From: Streptomyces spiramyceticus
GTDB taxonomy: Bacteria > Actinomycetota > Actinomycetes > Streptomycetales > Streptomycetaceae
Reading direction: 5' to 3'
DNA length: 64,000 bases
NCBI RefSeq assembly: GCF_028807635.1
Contig: NZ_JARBAX010000001.1
Coordinates: 1,005,001 to 1,069,000, forward strand
The translations under genes were made by a program, and so were the position numbers. Under the pieces are notes generated by a model, which worked only from the letters and a program-made list of their open reading frames with translations, ran no database searches and was not told where the DNA came from. Positions 30,490-39,467 of this stretch are shown here, piece after piece. Positions within the stretch are counted from its first letter, which is position 1; each line of letters opens with the position of its first letter.

Positions 30490-32559
30490 GTGAGCACCAA
30501 GCCGACGAGCACAGATCTCGAGTGGACCGATCTGGACCAGCGGGCTGTCGATACCGTCCGCGTCCTGGCCATGGATTCCGTACAGAAGGTCGGCAACGGC
30601 CACCCTGGTACGGCCATGAGCCTCGCACCGGCCGCATATGTTCTTTTCCAGAAGCTGATGCGGCACGACCCGAGTGATGCGAACTGGACGGGCCGCGATC
30701 GATTCGTGCTCTCCCCCGGTCACTCCAGCCTCACGCTCTACATCCAGCTCTACATGGCCGGGTACGGCCTGGAGCTCGACGACCTCAAGGCGTTCCGCAC
30801 CTGGGGCAGCCTGACGCCCGGCCACCCCGAGCACGGGCACACGGTCGGCGTGGAGACCACCACGGGTCCGCTGGGCCAGGGCATCGCCAACGCCGTGGGC
30901 ATGGCGATGGCCGCACGCTACGAGCGCGGTCTGTTCGACCCGGAGGCCGCCGAGGGCGCGTGCCCGTTCGACCACACCATCTGGGCCATCGTCTCCGACG
31001 GCGACCTGGAGGAGGGCATCTCGGCCGAGGCGTCCTCGCTCGCCGGCCACCAGAAGCTCGGCAGCATCGTCGCTCTGTACGACGACAACCACATCTCGAT
31101 CGAAGGCGACACCGAGACCGCCTTCTCCGAGGACGTGCTGAAGCGGTACGAGGCTTACGGCTGGCACGTCCAGCGCATCGAGCAGGACGCCAACGGCGAC
31201 TTCGACGTCAAGGCGCTGTACGCGGCGCTGAAGGCGGCGCAGGAGGAGACCGAGCGCCCGTCGATCATCGCGGCGCGCACGATCATCGCCTGGCCCGCTC
31301 CCAACGCGCAGGGCACCGAGGCCTCGCACGGCTCGGCGCTGGGCGAGGACGAGATCGCGGCCACCAAGCGCGTGCTCGGCTTCGACCCCCTGCAGCACTT
31401 CCAGGTCGACGACGACGTCTTCGCGCACGTGCGCGCGGCGGCCGACCGCGGCCGTGAGGCGCACGCCGCCTGGGACAAGCAGTTCCAGGAGTGGCGCAAC
31501 AACAACGCCGAACGCGCCGCCACCTTCGACCGCATCGCCGCGGGCGAGCTGCCCGAGGGCTGGGAGAAGGCCGTTCCGGTCTTCGAGCCCGGCCACGCCG
31601 TGGCGACCCGTGCCGCGTCCGGCAAGGTGCTGCAGGCGCTCGGCGCGGTCGTCCCCGAGCTGTGGGGCGGCTCCGCCGACCTCGCCGGCTCGAACAACAC
31701 GACGATCGACAAGACGTCGTCGTTCCTGCCCGTAGGCAACCCGCTGCCGGAGGCCAACCCGTACGGCCGTACGGTCCACTTCGGCATCCGCGAGCACGCC
31801 ATGGGCTCGACGATGAACGGCATCGCGCTGCACGGCAACACCCGCATCTACGGCGGCACCTTCCTGGTGTTCTCCGACTACATGCGCCCCGCCGTCCGCC
31901 TCGCCGCGCTGATGAAGCTGCCGGTGACGTACGTGTGGACGCACGACTCCGTCGGCCTCGGTGAGGACGGCCCGACGCACCAGCCGGTCGAGCACATGGC
32001 CGCCCTGCGCGCGATCCCGGGCCTGAACATGGTCCGCCCGGCCGACGCCAACGAGACGGCTGTCGCCTGGCGCGAGATCCTGCGGCGCAACGACGCTCCG
32101 CACGGCCTGGCGCTGACCCGCCAGGGTGTTCCGACGTACGACGTCAACGAGGATGCCGCGCGCGGCGGTTACGTGATGCTTGAGGCCGAGGGCGGCCAGC
32201 CGCAGGTCGTGCTGATCGGCACCGGCTCCGAGGTGCAGCTCGCCGTCGAGGCGCGCGAGCAGCTCCAGGCCGCCGGCGTTCCGGCGCGTGTGGTGTCGAT
32301 GCCCTCGATCGAGTGGTTCGAGGAGCAGGACCAGGAGTACCGCGACAGCGTGCTGCCGCCGTCCGTCAAGGCCCGCGTCGCGGTCGAGGCGGGCATTGCC
32401 CTGACCTGGCACCGGTACGTCGGTGAGGCCGGCCGGATCGTCTCGCTGGAGCACTTCGGCGCTTCCGCGGACGCCAAGGTCCTCTTCCGTGAGTTCGGAT
32501 TCACCGCGGACGCGGTTGCGGCCGCCGCGCGGGAATCTCTTGCCGCCGCAGCGCGCTGA
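30490..32559 (+). CDS. tkt: transketolase
   Basis: This 689-residue thiamine-diphosphate enzyme of the non-oxidative pentose phosphate pathway moves two-carbon units between sugar phosphates. Motifs include [13 protein letters not shown], the [12 protein letters not shown] strand and the ThDP motif [20 protein letters not shown]. The Pyr-domain segment [20 protein letters not shown] has the catalytic Glu, and [11 protein letters not shown] follows. An in-frame stop at 30481 means GTG 30490 is the earliest start. It is the first gene of an operon with tal, zwf, opcA and pgl. Confidence 0.93.
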   Translation: MSTKPTSTDLEWTDLDQRAVDTVRVLAMDSVQKVGNGHPGTAMSLAPAAYVLFQKLMRHDPSDANWTGRDRFVLSPGHSSLTLYIQLYMAGYGLELDDLKAFRTWGSLTPGHPEHGHTVGVETTTGPLGQGIANAVGMAMAARYERGLFDPEAAEGACPFDHTIWAIVSDGDLEEGISAEASSLAGHQKLGSIVALYDDNHISIEGDTETAFSEDVLKRYEAYGWHVQRIEQDANGDFDVKALYAALKAAQEETERPSIIAARTIIAWPAPNAQGTEASHGSALGEDEIAATKRVLGFDPLQHFQVDDDVFAHVRAAADRGREAHAAWDKQFQEWRNNNAERAATFDRIAAGELPEGWEKAVPVFEPGHAVATRAASGKVLQALGAVVPELWGGSADLAGSNNTTIDKTSSFLPVGNPLPEANPYGRTVHFGIREHAMGSTMNGIALHGNTRIYGGTFLVFSDYMRPAVRLAALMKLPVTYVWTHDSVGLGEDGPTHQPVEHMAALRAIPGLNMVRPADANETAVAWREILRRNDAPHGLALTRQGVPTYDVNEDAARGGYVMLEAEGGQPQVVLIGTGSEVQLAVEAREQLQAAGVPARVVSMPSIEWFEEQDQEYRDSVLPPSVKARVAVEAGIALTWHRYVGEAGRIVSLEHFGASADAKVLFREFGFTADAVAAAARESLAAAAR

Positions 32560-32593
32560 CGCCGGTATACGACAAGTAGGAGATGTAACTCTC

Positions 32594-33712
32594 ATGACAG
32601 ACGCACTCAAGCGCCTCTCCGACGAAGGCGTCGCGATCTGGCTTGACGACCTTTCGCGCCAGCGGATCACGTCCGGCAACCTCGCCGAGCTGATCGACCA
32701 GCAGCACGTCGTGGGCGTCACCACCAACCCGTCCATCTTCCAGAAGGCGATCTCGACGGGGCACGGTTACGACCAGCAGCTCACCGACCTCGCCGCCCGC
32801 AAGGTCACGGTCGAAGAAGCCATCCGCATGATCACGACGGCCGACGTGAGGGACGCCGCCGACATCCTGCGCCCGGTCTTCGACGCGACCGGCGGCCAGG
32901 ACGGCCGGGTGTCCATCGAGGTCGACCCGCGCCTGGCGCACAACACCAGGGCGACGACGGCCGAGGCCAGGCAGCTCGCCTGGCTGGTGGACCGCCCGAA
33001 CACCCTGATCAAGATCCCGGCCACCAAGGCGGGTCTCCCGGCGATCACCGAGACCATCGGTCTCGGCATCAGCGTCAACGTGACGCTGATCTTCTCGCTG
33101 GAGCGCTACCGCGAGGTCATGGACGCCTACCTGGCCGGTCTGGAGAAGGCGCGGGCCGCGGGCCTGGACCTCTCCAAGATCCACTCGGTGGCTTCGTTCT
33201 TCGTGTCGCGCGTGGACTCCGAGATCGACAAGCGCCTGGACGCCCTGGGCACCGACGACGCCAAGGCGCTCAAGGGCAAGGCCGCGCTGGCCAACGCCCG
33301 TCTGGCGTACGAGGCGTACGAAGAGGTCTTCTCCTCGGACCGCTGGAACGCGCTGGACAAGGCGCAGGCCAACAAGCAGCGTCCGCTGTGGGCCTCGACC
33401 GGCGTCAAGGACCCCTCGTACAAGGACACGCTGTACGTCGACGAGCTCGTCGCACCCGGCACGGTGAACACCATGCCCGAGGCGACCCTCGAAGCGACCG
33501 CCGACCACGGACAGATCACGGGCAACACGGTCGCCGGCACCTACGAGCAGGCCCGCGCCGAGCTCGACGCCATCGAGAAGCTCGGGATCTCGTACGACGA
33601 CGTGGTGCAGCTGCTCGAGGACGAGGGCGTCGACAAGTTCGAGGCGTCCTGGAACGACCTGCTCAAGTCGACCGAGGCGGAGCTCAAGCGCCTTGCCCCT
33701 TCGGAGGCCTAG
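32594..33712 (+). CDS. tal: transaldolase
   Basis: This 372-residue transaldolase is of the actinobacterial/cyanobacterial type. The Schiff-base lysine is in [16 protein letters not shown]; other motifs are [23 protein letters not shown] and [15 protein letters not shown]. It moves a dihydroxyacetone unit between sedoheptulose-7-phosphate and glyceraldehyde-3-phosphate. It lies 34 nt after tkt with TAGGAG 11 nt before its ATG, and 3 nt before zwf. It shares substrates with its operon partners. Confidence 0.93.
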   Translation: MTDALKRLSDEGVAIWLDDLSRQRITSGNLAELIDQQHVVGVTTNPSIFQKAISTGHGYDQQLTDLAARKVTVEEAIRMITTADVRDAADILRPVFDATGGQDGRVSIEVDPRLAHNTRATTAEARQLAWLVDRPNTLIKIPATKAGLPAITETIGLGISVNVTLIFSLERYREVMDAYLAGLEKARAAGLDLSKIHSVASFFVSRVDSEIDKRLDALGTDDAKALKGKAALANARLAYEAYEEVFSSDRWNALDKAQANKQRPLWASTGVKDPSYKDTLYVDELVAPGTVNTMPEATLEATADHGQITGNTVAGTYEQARAELDAIEKLGISYDDVVQLLEDEGVDKFEASWNDLLKSTEAELKRLAPSEA

Positions 33713-33715
33713 AAA

Positions 33716-35239
33716 TTGTCCAGCAGCAATCCGCTGCGTGACGCACAGGACCGACGGCTCCCGCGTATCGCGGGGCCGTCGGGCCTGGTCATCTTTGGCG
33801 TCACGGGCGATTTGTCACGTAAAAAGTTGATGCCTGCGGTCTACGATCTTGCCAATCGTGGCCTGCTGCCGCCGGGCTTCTCGCTCATCGGCTTCGCCCG
33901 TCGCGACTGGGAGACCGAGGACTTCGCACAGGTCGTCCACGACGCCGTCAAGGAGCACGCCCGCACGCCGTTCCGCGAGGAAGTCTGGCAGCAGCTGATC
34001 CAGGGAATGCGTTTCGTCCAGGGCACCTTCGACGACGACGACGCCTTCGAGCAGCTGAAGGCCACGATCGAGGACCTCGACAAGAAGCAGGGCACGGGCG
34101 GCAACTTCGCCTTCTACCTGTCCGTACCGCCGAAGTTCTTCCCCAAGGTCGTCCAGCAGCTCAAGAAGCACGGGCTCGCCGACCAGCAGGAAGGCTCGTG
34201 GCGGCGTGCCGTCATCGAGAAGCCCTTCGGGCACGACCTCGCCTCCGCGCAGGAGCTCAACAAGGTCGTCCACGAGGTCTTCCCGCCCAACGAGGTCTTC
34301 CGGATCGACCACTACCTGGGCAAGGAAACGGTCCAGAACATCATGGCGCTGCGCTTCGCCAACACGATGTTCGAGCCGCTCTGGAACCGGTCGTACGTCG
34401 ACCACATCCAGATCACGATGGCCGAGGACATCGGCATCGGCGGCCGCGCCGGCTACTACGACGGCATCGGCGCCGCCCGCGACGTCATCCAGAACCACCT
34501 CCTCCAGCTGCTCGCGCTGACCGCCATGGAGGAGCCCGCCTCCTTCGAGGCGGACGCGCTGGTCGCCGAGAAGACCAAGGTGCTGGGCGCCGTCAGGCTC
34601 CCCAAGGACCTCGGCCGCGACACCGTACGCGGGCAGTACGCGGCGGCCTGGCAGGGCGGCGAGAAGGCCGTCGGCTACCTCCAGGAAGACGGCATCGACC
34701 CCCGGTCGAAGACCGACACCTACGCGGCGATCAAGCTGGAGATCGACAACCGCCGCTGGGCGGGCGTCCCCTTCTATCTGCGTACGGGCAAGCGCCTGGG
34801 CCGCCGCGTCACCGAGATCGCGGTCGTCTTCCAGCGCGCCCCGCACTCGCCCTTCGACCACACGGCCACCGAGGAGCTGGGGCAGAACGCCCTGGTCATC
34901 CGCGTCCAGCCGGACGAGGGCGTCACGGTCCGCTTCGGTTCGAAGGTGCCGGGCACCTCGATGGAGGTCCGGGACGTGTCGATGGACTTCGCCTACGGCG
35001 AGTCCTTCACCGAGTCCAGCCCCGAGGCGTACGAGCGCCTGATCCTGGACGTCCTGCTCGGCGACGCCAACCTCTTCCCGCGGCTGGAAGAGGTCGAGCA
35101 GTCCTGGCGCATCCTCGACCCGATCGAGGACTACTGGGACGCGAACGGCAAGCCCGCGCAGTACCTGGCCGGTTCCTGGGGCCCGGTCGAGGCGGACGAA
35201 ATGCTCGCACGAGACGGACGGAGCTGGCGTCGGCCATGA
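33716..35239 (+). CDS. zwf: glucose-6-phosphate 1-dehydrogenase
   Basis: This 507-residue enzyme carries out the first oxidative pentose phosphate step and yields NADPH. The dinucleotide-binding loop is FGVTGDLSRKKLMPAVYDL, and RIDHYLGKETVQN holds the substrate-binding and catalytic residues. EKPFGHDLASAQELN is also conserved. The start is a TTG at 33716, well supported by GGAGG 8 nt upstream inside the tal stop region. Its end overlaps opcA, which encodes its activator, by 4 nt. Confidence 0.94.
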   Translation: MSSSNPLRDAQDRRLPRIAGPSGLVIFGVTGDLSRKKLMPAVYDLANRGLLPPGFSLIGFARRDWETEDFAQVVHDAVKEHARTPFREEVWQQLIQGMRFVQGTFDDDDAFEQLKATIEDLDKKQGTGGNFAFYLSVPPKFFPKVVQQLKKHGLADQQEGSWRRAVIEKPFGHDLASAQELNKVVHEVFPPNEVFRIDHYLGKETVQNIMALRFANTMFEPLWNRSYVDHIQITMAEDIGIGGRAGYYDGIGAARDVIQNHLLQLLALTAMEEPASFEADALVAEKTKVLGAVRLPKDLGRDTVRGQYAAAWQGGEKAVGYLQEDGIDPRSKTDTYAAIKLEIDNRRWAGVPFYLRTGKRLGRRVTEIAVVFQRAPHSPFDHTATEELGQNALVIRVQPDEGVTVRFGSKVPGTSMEVRDVSMDFAYGESFTESSPEAYERLILDVLLGDANLFPRLEEVEQSWRILDPIEDYWDANGKPAQYLAGSWGPVEADEMLARDGRSWRRP

Positions 35240-36303
35240 AGATCGACCTCACGGACACCACGTCCAGCAAGATCAACAAGGCGCTGGTCCAGGGCCGCCG
35301 CGCGATCGGCACTCCTGCCGTGGGCATGGTGCTGACCCTGGTCATCGTCACCGACGAGGAGAACGCCTACGACGCGCTGAGGGCGGCCAACGAGGCCTCC
35401 CGCGAGCACCCTTCGCGCACCCTCGTCGTCATCAAGCGGGTCTCGCGCTCGCCGCGCGACCGCTCGAAGGCACGCCTCGACGCCGAGGTACGGGTGGGCG
35501 CGGACGCGGGCACCGGCGAGACGGTCGTCCTGCGGCTGTACGGCGAGGTCATCAACCACGCCCAGTCGGTGGTGCTGCCGCTGCTGCTGCCCGACGCCCC
35601 CGTCGTCGTGTGGTGGGCGGTGAACGCGCCGCTCGACCCGGCGAAGGACCCGCTCGGCGCGCTGGCCCAGCGCCGCGTGACCGACACGTACGCCGCCGAG
35701 CACCCGATCGACGAGCTGTCGGCGCGCGCCGACGCCTACACCCCGGGCGACACCGACCTCTCCTGGACGCGCATCACGCCGTGGCGCTCGATGCTCGCGG
35801 CCGCGCTGGACCAGGTGGAGTGCGAGGTCACCTCGGTGGAGGTGGAGGGCGAGGAGTTCAACCCGAGCGTCGAGCTGCTCGGCATGTGGCTCGCCGACCG
35901 TCTGCACGTACCGGTGAAGCGGTCGATGTCGTCCGGGCCCGGCCTGACGGGCGTACAGATGGAGACCAACTGCGGGCCGATCAGGCTCCACCGGCCGGAC
36001 GGCTCGCTGGCGTCCCTCTCCATTCAGGGGCAGCCGGACCGCGCGGTGGCGCTCAAGCGGCGGGAAACCGCCGAGCTGATCGCCGAGGAGCTGCGCAGGC
36101 TCGACCCGGACGACACGTACGCGTCGGCGCTGAAGTTCGGTGTCGAGCGGCTCGGTGAGCAGGCGAAGGCAGCACCGGCCGCGAACGAGAACGCATCGGA
36201 CGAGGCGGGCGCGGCGGACGCGGCGGACGAGCCGAAGGCCAAGTCCTCCGCTGCCGCCGCCGCGAAGAAGTCCGCACCGGCCAAGAAGGCGGCGTCGAAG
36301 TGA
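35236..36303 (+). CDS. opcA: OpcA, glucose-6-phosphate dehydrogenase assembly/activator protein
   Basis: This 355-residue OpcA-family protein helps assemble or activate G6PDH. It has MKIDLTDTTSSKINKALVQG, PLLLPDAPVVVWWAVNAPLD, DLSWTRITPWRSMLAAALDQ and TGVQMETNCGPIRLHRPDGS. The last 40 residues are an Ala/Lys/Glu-rich tail ending KKSAPAKKAASK, like a histone-H1 tail and absent from the core family fold. It overlaps zwf and pgl by 4 nt each, which fits coupled synthesis of enzyme and activator. Confidence 0.92.
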   Translation: MKIDLTDTTSSKINKALVQGRRAIGTPAVGMVLTLVIVTDEENAYDALRAANEASREHPSRTLVVIKRVSRSPRDRSKARLDAEVRVGADAGTGETVVLRLYGEVINHAQSVVLPLLLPDAPVVVWWAVNAPLDPAKDPLGALAQRRVTDTYAAEHPIDELSARADAYTPGDTDLSWTRITPWRSMLAAALDQVECEVTSVEVEGEEFNPSVELLGMWLADRLHVPVKRSMSSGPGLTGVQMETNCGPIRLHRPDGSLASLSIQGQPDRAVALKRRETAELIAEELRRLDPDDTYASALKFGVERLGEQAKAAPAANENASDEAGAADAADEPKAKSSAAAAAKKSAPAKKAASK

Positions 36304-37106
36304 GCGCACCACAGCTTGTCGTTCACCACGACAAGGAGCTGATGGCGCAGGCCGCGGCGGCCAGGCTGATCACGAAGGTGGTGGACGCCCAGGCCGCGCG
36401 CGGTTCGGCGTCGGTGGTGCTGACGGGCGGCCGGAACGGCAACGGCGTGCTGGCCGCGCTCGCCTCGTCCCCCGCCAGGGACGCGATCGACTGGGCCCGG
36501 CTCGACCTGTGGTGGGGCGACGAGCGCTTCCTCCCCACCGGGCACCCGGAGCGCAACTACACCCAGGCGTGCGACGCCCTGCTCGACTCGGTACCGGTGG
36601 ACCCCGCCCGGGTCCACGCGATGCCGGCTTCGGACGGTGTGTACAGCAATGACGCGGACGCGGCGGCCGCTGCGTACGCCGCTGAACTGGCCGCGGCCGC
36701 CGGGCCGGAGCATTATCAATCAGCGGCTGCCGCCGCGGGTGGGCCCGTCCCGACGTTCGACGTCCTGATGCTGGGCGTCGGCCCGGACACGCACGTGGCG
36801 TCGCTCTTCCCGGAGCTGCCGGCGGTCCGGGAGACGGAGCGCACGGTGGTGGGCGTTCACGGGGCCCCGAAGCCCCCGCCGACCCGTATCTCCCTGACGC
36901 TGCCCGCGATTCGCGCGGCGCGTGAGGTGTGGCTGCTGGCGGCGGGCGAGGACAAGGCGAAGGCCGTGGCGATAGGGCTGTCGGGCGCCGGGGAGATCCA
37001 GGCCCCGGCGGCGGGCGCGTACGGGCGCAGCCGCACGCTGTGGCTACTGGACGACGCGGCGGCCTCGCAGCTGCCGCGCGCGCTCTACCCTCCGGCAACT
37101 TCCTGA
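36300..37106 (+). CDS. pgl: 6-phosphogluconolactonase
   Basis: This 268-residue protein hydrolyses 6-phosphogluconolactone. Motifs include VVLTGGRNGNGVLAALASSP, LDLWWGDERFLPTGHPERNY (the GDER signature) and FDVLMLGVGPDTHVASLFPE. RISLTLPAIRAAREVWLLAA is also typical. The start is GTG 36300 overlapping the opcA stop by 4 nt. It ends the pentose phosphate operon; a hairpin terminator follows at 37126. Confidence 0.92.
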   Translation: MSAPQLVVHHDKELMAQAAAARLITKVVDAQAARGSASVVLTGGRNGNGVLAALASSPARDAIDWARLDLWWGDERFLPTGHPERNYTQACDALLDSVPVDPARVHAMPASDGVYSNDADAAAAAYAAELAAAAGPEHYQSAAAAAGGPVPTFDVLMLGVGPDTHVASLFPELPAVRETERTVVGVHGAPKPPPTRISLTLPAIRAAREVWLLAAGEDKAKAVAIGLSGAGEIQAPAAGAYGRSRTLWLLDDAAASQLPRALYPPATS

Positions 37107-37125
37107 CAAAAAGCGCCAGTTGCGC

Positions 37126-37167
37126 GACTATGGCCCGGTCCGCCTTTGGGTGGACCGGGCCGTAGTC
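37126..37167. terminator. hairpin terminator after pgl
   Basis: GACTATGGCCCGGTCC pairs with GGACCGGGCCGTAGTC (16 bp with one G-T wobble) around a 10-nt loop. It lies between the converging pgl and sugar-permease genes and ends the pentose phosphate operon. Confidence 0.85.
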
Positions 37168-37180
37168 GTAGGGGGAGCGG

Positions 37181-38119
37181 TTATTTGACGGATCCCGCCA
37201 TGACGCCCTGGACGAAGTGGCGCTGGAAGGCGAAGAAGACGGCCACCGGCACGACCAGCGAGAGAAACGCGCCGGGCGCCAGCACATCGATGTTGCTGCC
37301 GAACTGCCGTATCTGGGACTGGAGCGCCACCGTGAGCGGCTGCGACGCGCTGTCCGCGAAGAGCAGCGCCACCAGCATGTCGTTCCAGACCCACAGGAAC
37401 TGGAAGATGGCCAGGCTGGCAAGGGCGGGGCGGCCCACGGGCAGGATCAGCTGGGCGAAGATCCGCCACTCGCTGCCGCCGTCCATCCGCGCCGCCTCCA
37501 GCATCTCGCGCGGGATCTCGGCGAAGTAATTGCGCAGCAGGAAGATGGCGAACGGCAGCCCGTACGCGACATGGAAGAGCACGACGCCCGGGATGGTGCC
37601 GAAGAGCCCGAGCTGTCCGAACAGCTTCGCCACCGGCAGCAGCCCGACCTGCACCGGCACCACGAGCAGTGCCACCACCACCAGGAAGAGCGAGTCCCGC
37701 CCCGGGAACTCCAGCCAGGCGAAGGCGTACGCGGCCAGGGCGGCCAGTACGACGACCAGTGTGGTGGCCGGCACGGAGATCAGAACGGTGTTCCAGAACG
37801 CCTGGGTGATGCCCGTATCGGCCAGCAGCGCCGTGTAGTTGTCGAGCGAGAGCTGTCCGGGACGGGTCAGCGCGGTCCACCAGCCGCTGCCCGCGTTGTC
37901 CCGCTCGGTGCGCAGAGAGGACAGGAAGAGCCCGGCCAGTGGCGTGATCCAGATCAGCCCCACGATGATCAGGACCGCCTGTACGACTCCGCTGCTGAGC
38001 CCGCGGGTCAGCCGGGCCGCCCAGGACGGGCGCTTGGGCGCGGGGGCGGGGGCGGGCAGCGTCCCCGGTCCGTCCGCCGGTCGGCGCTCGCCGGTCTTGG
38101 CGACGGCGGTGACGGTCAT
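37181..38119 (-). CDS. ABC sugar transporter permease (MalG type)
   Basis: This 312-residue protein has about six membrane segments. The EAA loop is EMLEAARMDGGSEWRIFAQL with the conserved Gly, which docks on the ATPase. A disordered Pro/Ala-rich N-terminus (GPGTLPAPAPAPKRP) precedes the first segment. It belongs to the carbohydrate (CUT1) importers and pairs with the upstream permease, whose stop it overlaps by 4 nt. No ATPase gene is in this cluster; in Streptomyces a shared ATPase such as MsiK usually serves many sugar importers. Confidence 0.88.
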   Translation of the reverse strand: MTVTAVAKTGERRPADGPGTLPAPAPAPKRPSWAARLTRGLSSGVVQAVLIIVGLIWITPLAGLFLSSLRTERDNAGSGWWTALTRPGQLSLDNYTALLADTGITQAFWNTVLISVPATTLVVVLAALAAYAFAWLEFPGRDSLFLVVVALLVVPVQVGLLPVAKLFGQLGLFGTIPGVVLFHVAYGLPFAIFLLRNYFAEIPREMLEAARMDGGSEWRIFAQLILPVGRPALASLAIFQFLWVWNDMLVALLFADSASQPLTVALQSQIRQFGSNIDVLAPGAFLSLVVPVAVFFAFQRHFVQGVMAGSVK

Positions 38120-39456
38120 GACTGACTCCTGCGGAAGCGGCGGACGTTGAAGAGCATGGCGGGTACGACCAGCACCAGCAGGAGCACACCGAGCGCGCTG
38201 CCAAGACCCTGGTCCTGGCCGCCGCCGAAGGACACCAGCCACATCTGGGTGGCCAGTACGGTGGCCTCTTCCTGCACCGGGCCGGGCGCGATGATGTAGA
38301 CGAGGTCGAAGACCTTCATCACATTGATCACCAGGGTCACGAAGACCACGGTCAGCACCGGGGCGAGCAGCGGCACCGTGATCCTCCGGAAGATCTGCCA
38401 CTCGTTCGCGCCGTCCATCCGGGCCGCCTCCAGTGCCTCCCGGGGCAGGGCGGAGAGCCCTGCGCCGATGAGCACCATCGCGAAGCCCGTCCAGATCCAC
38501 AGGTACGCGCCGATGACGGCCGGTGTGACCAGTGCGGGGCCCAGCCACGAGATGCCCTCGTAGGGCGGCGCGAAGTTCTGTGCGGGGAGGCGGAGTTCGT
38601 ACGAGCCTGTGGGCAGGTCCGCGAAGCGGAAGGAGCCGTCGGACGCGGTGGTGGTCCGCGCCGCCACCTTGCCGCCCTGTACCGCCTCGACCGCCATCTG
38701 CGGCAGTCCGCTCTCCTTGGCGTCGACCTTGCCCTGTTCGCCGCCCCCGCCGGGGGTGAAGTCGAGGTAGACGACACCGCGCAGTTCGTCCGCGGCGGCC
38801 TCCGCGGTGGCCGCCTGCCGGGCGGGCACGGCCCCGGCGGGCAGTTCGTTCGGCCGGACGCCGACGAGTCCGAGTGCGACGGTACGTCCCGGTCCCGTCT
38901 CGTCGGTCGTACGGAACGAGCCGTCCCCGGCCTTCGCCAGTCCCTGCCCGTCGCGTGCCCGGGCAGTGGGGTAGGAAGAGGCGTCCTTGAAGGTGTCGTG
39001 GACGCCGACCGCCACCGCGTTGAGCACACCCCGGTCGGGGTCCTCCTCGTAGGCGAGCCGGAAGATGATGCCGGCGGCGAGGAAGGAGACCGCCATGGGG
39101 AGGAACAGCAGCAGCTTGAAAGCGGTCGCCCAGCGGACCTTCTCGGTGAGTACGGCGAGGATCAGCCCGAGACCGGTCAGCAGCGTGGGAGCGATGACCA
39201 CCCACAGGGTGCTGTTACGGATGGCCTTGAGCGTCGCCGGGTCGCGGAACATCTCGGTGTAGTTGTCGCCGCCGACGAACCGGGTGCCCGTGGCGTCGAA
39301 GAAGCTGCGTCCTACGGAGAACAGCATCGGGTAGACGACCAGTACGCCGAGCAGCAGCAGGGCGGGGAGGGCGAACACCACGGCGACGATCCATCTGCGC
39401 CGGGTGGCGCTGCGCCGGGCACCGGCGGCGGACGAGGGGGTGGTGATGGCGGTCAT
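38116..39456 (-). CDS. ABC sugar transporter permease (MalF type) with an external beta-domain
   Basis: This 446-residue permease is long for a MalF-type CUT1 subunit. Residues 1-135 give three membrane segments, and residues about 138-305 form a large non-membrane loop on the outside. The remainder holds the last segments and the EAA motif ALEAARMDGANEWQIFRRIT. Within the loop, about 225-292 resemble a carboxypeptidase-regulatory/transthyretin-like beta-sandwich (GVVYLDFTPGGGG, TTTASDGSFRFADLPTGSYE). E. coli MalF also has a large periplasmic P2 loop that contacts MalE; this one looks different in sequence. It starts at ATG 39456, 11 nt after the binding-protein gene. Confidence 0.85.
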   Translation of the reverse strand: MTAITTPSSAAGARRSATRRRWIVAVVFALPALLLLGVLVVYPMLFSVGRSFFDATGTRFVGGDNYTEMFRDPATLKAIRNSTLWVVIAPTLLTGLGLILAVLTEKVRWATAFKLLLFLPMAVSFLAAGIIFRLAYEEDPDRGVLNAVAVGVHDTFKDASSYPTARARDGQGLAKAGDGSFRTTDETGPGRTVALGLVGVRPNELPAGAVPARQAATAEAAADELRGVVYLDFTPGGGGEQGKVDAKESGLPQMAVEAVQGGKVAARTTTASDGSFRFADLPTGSYELRLPAQNFAPPYEGISWLGPALVTPAVIGAYLWIWTGFAMVLIGAGLSALPREALEAARMDGANEWQIFRRITVPLLAPVLTVVFVTLVINVMKVFDLVYIIAPGPVQEEATVLATQMWLVSFGGGQDQGLGSALGVLLLVLVVPAMLFNVRRFRRSQS

Positions 39457-39467
39457 GGCTGTCGCCC

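Noticed and set aside
37181..39205. A single 674-residue frame joining both sugar permeases
   Set aside because: It is an open frame through part of the upstream permease in another phase. The two permeases are in different frames with an ATGA overlap, so they are separate genes.
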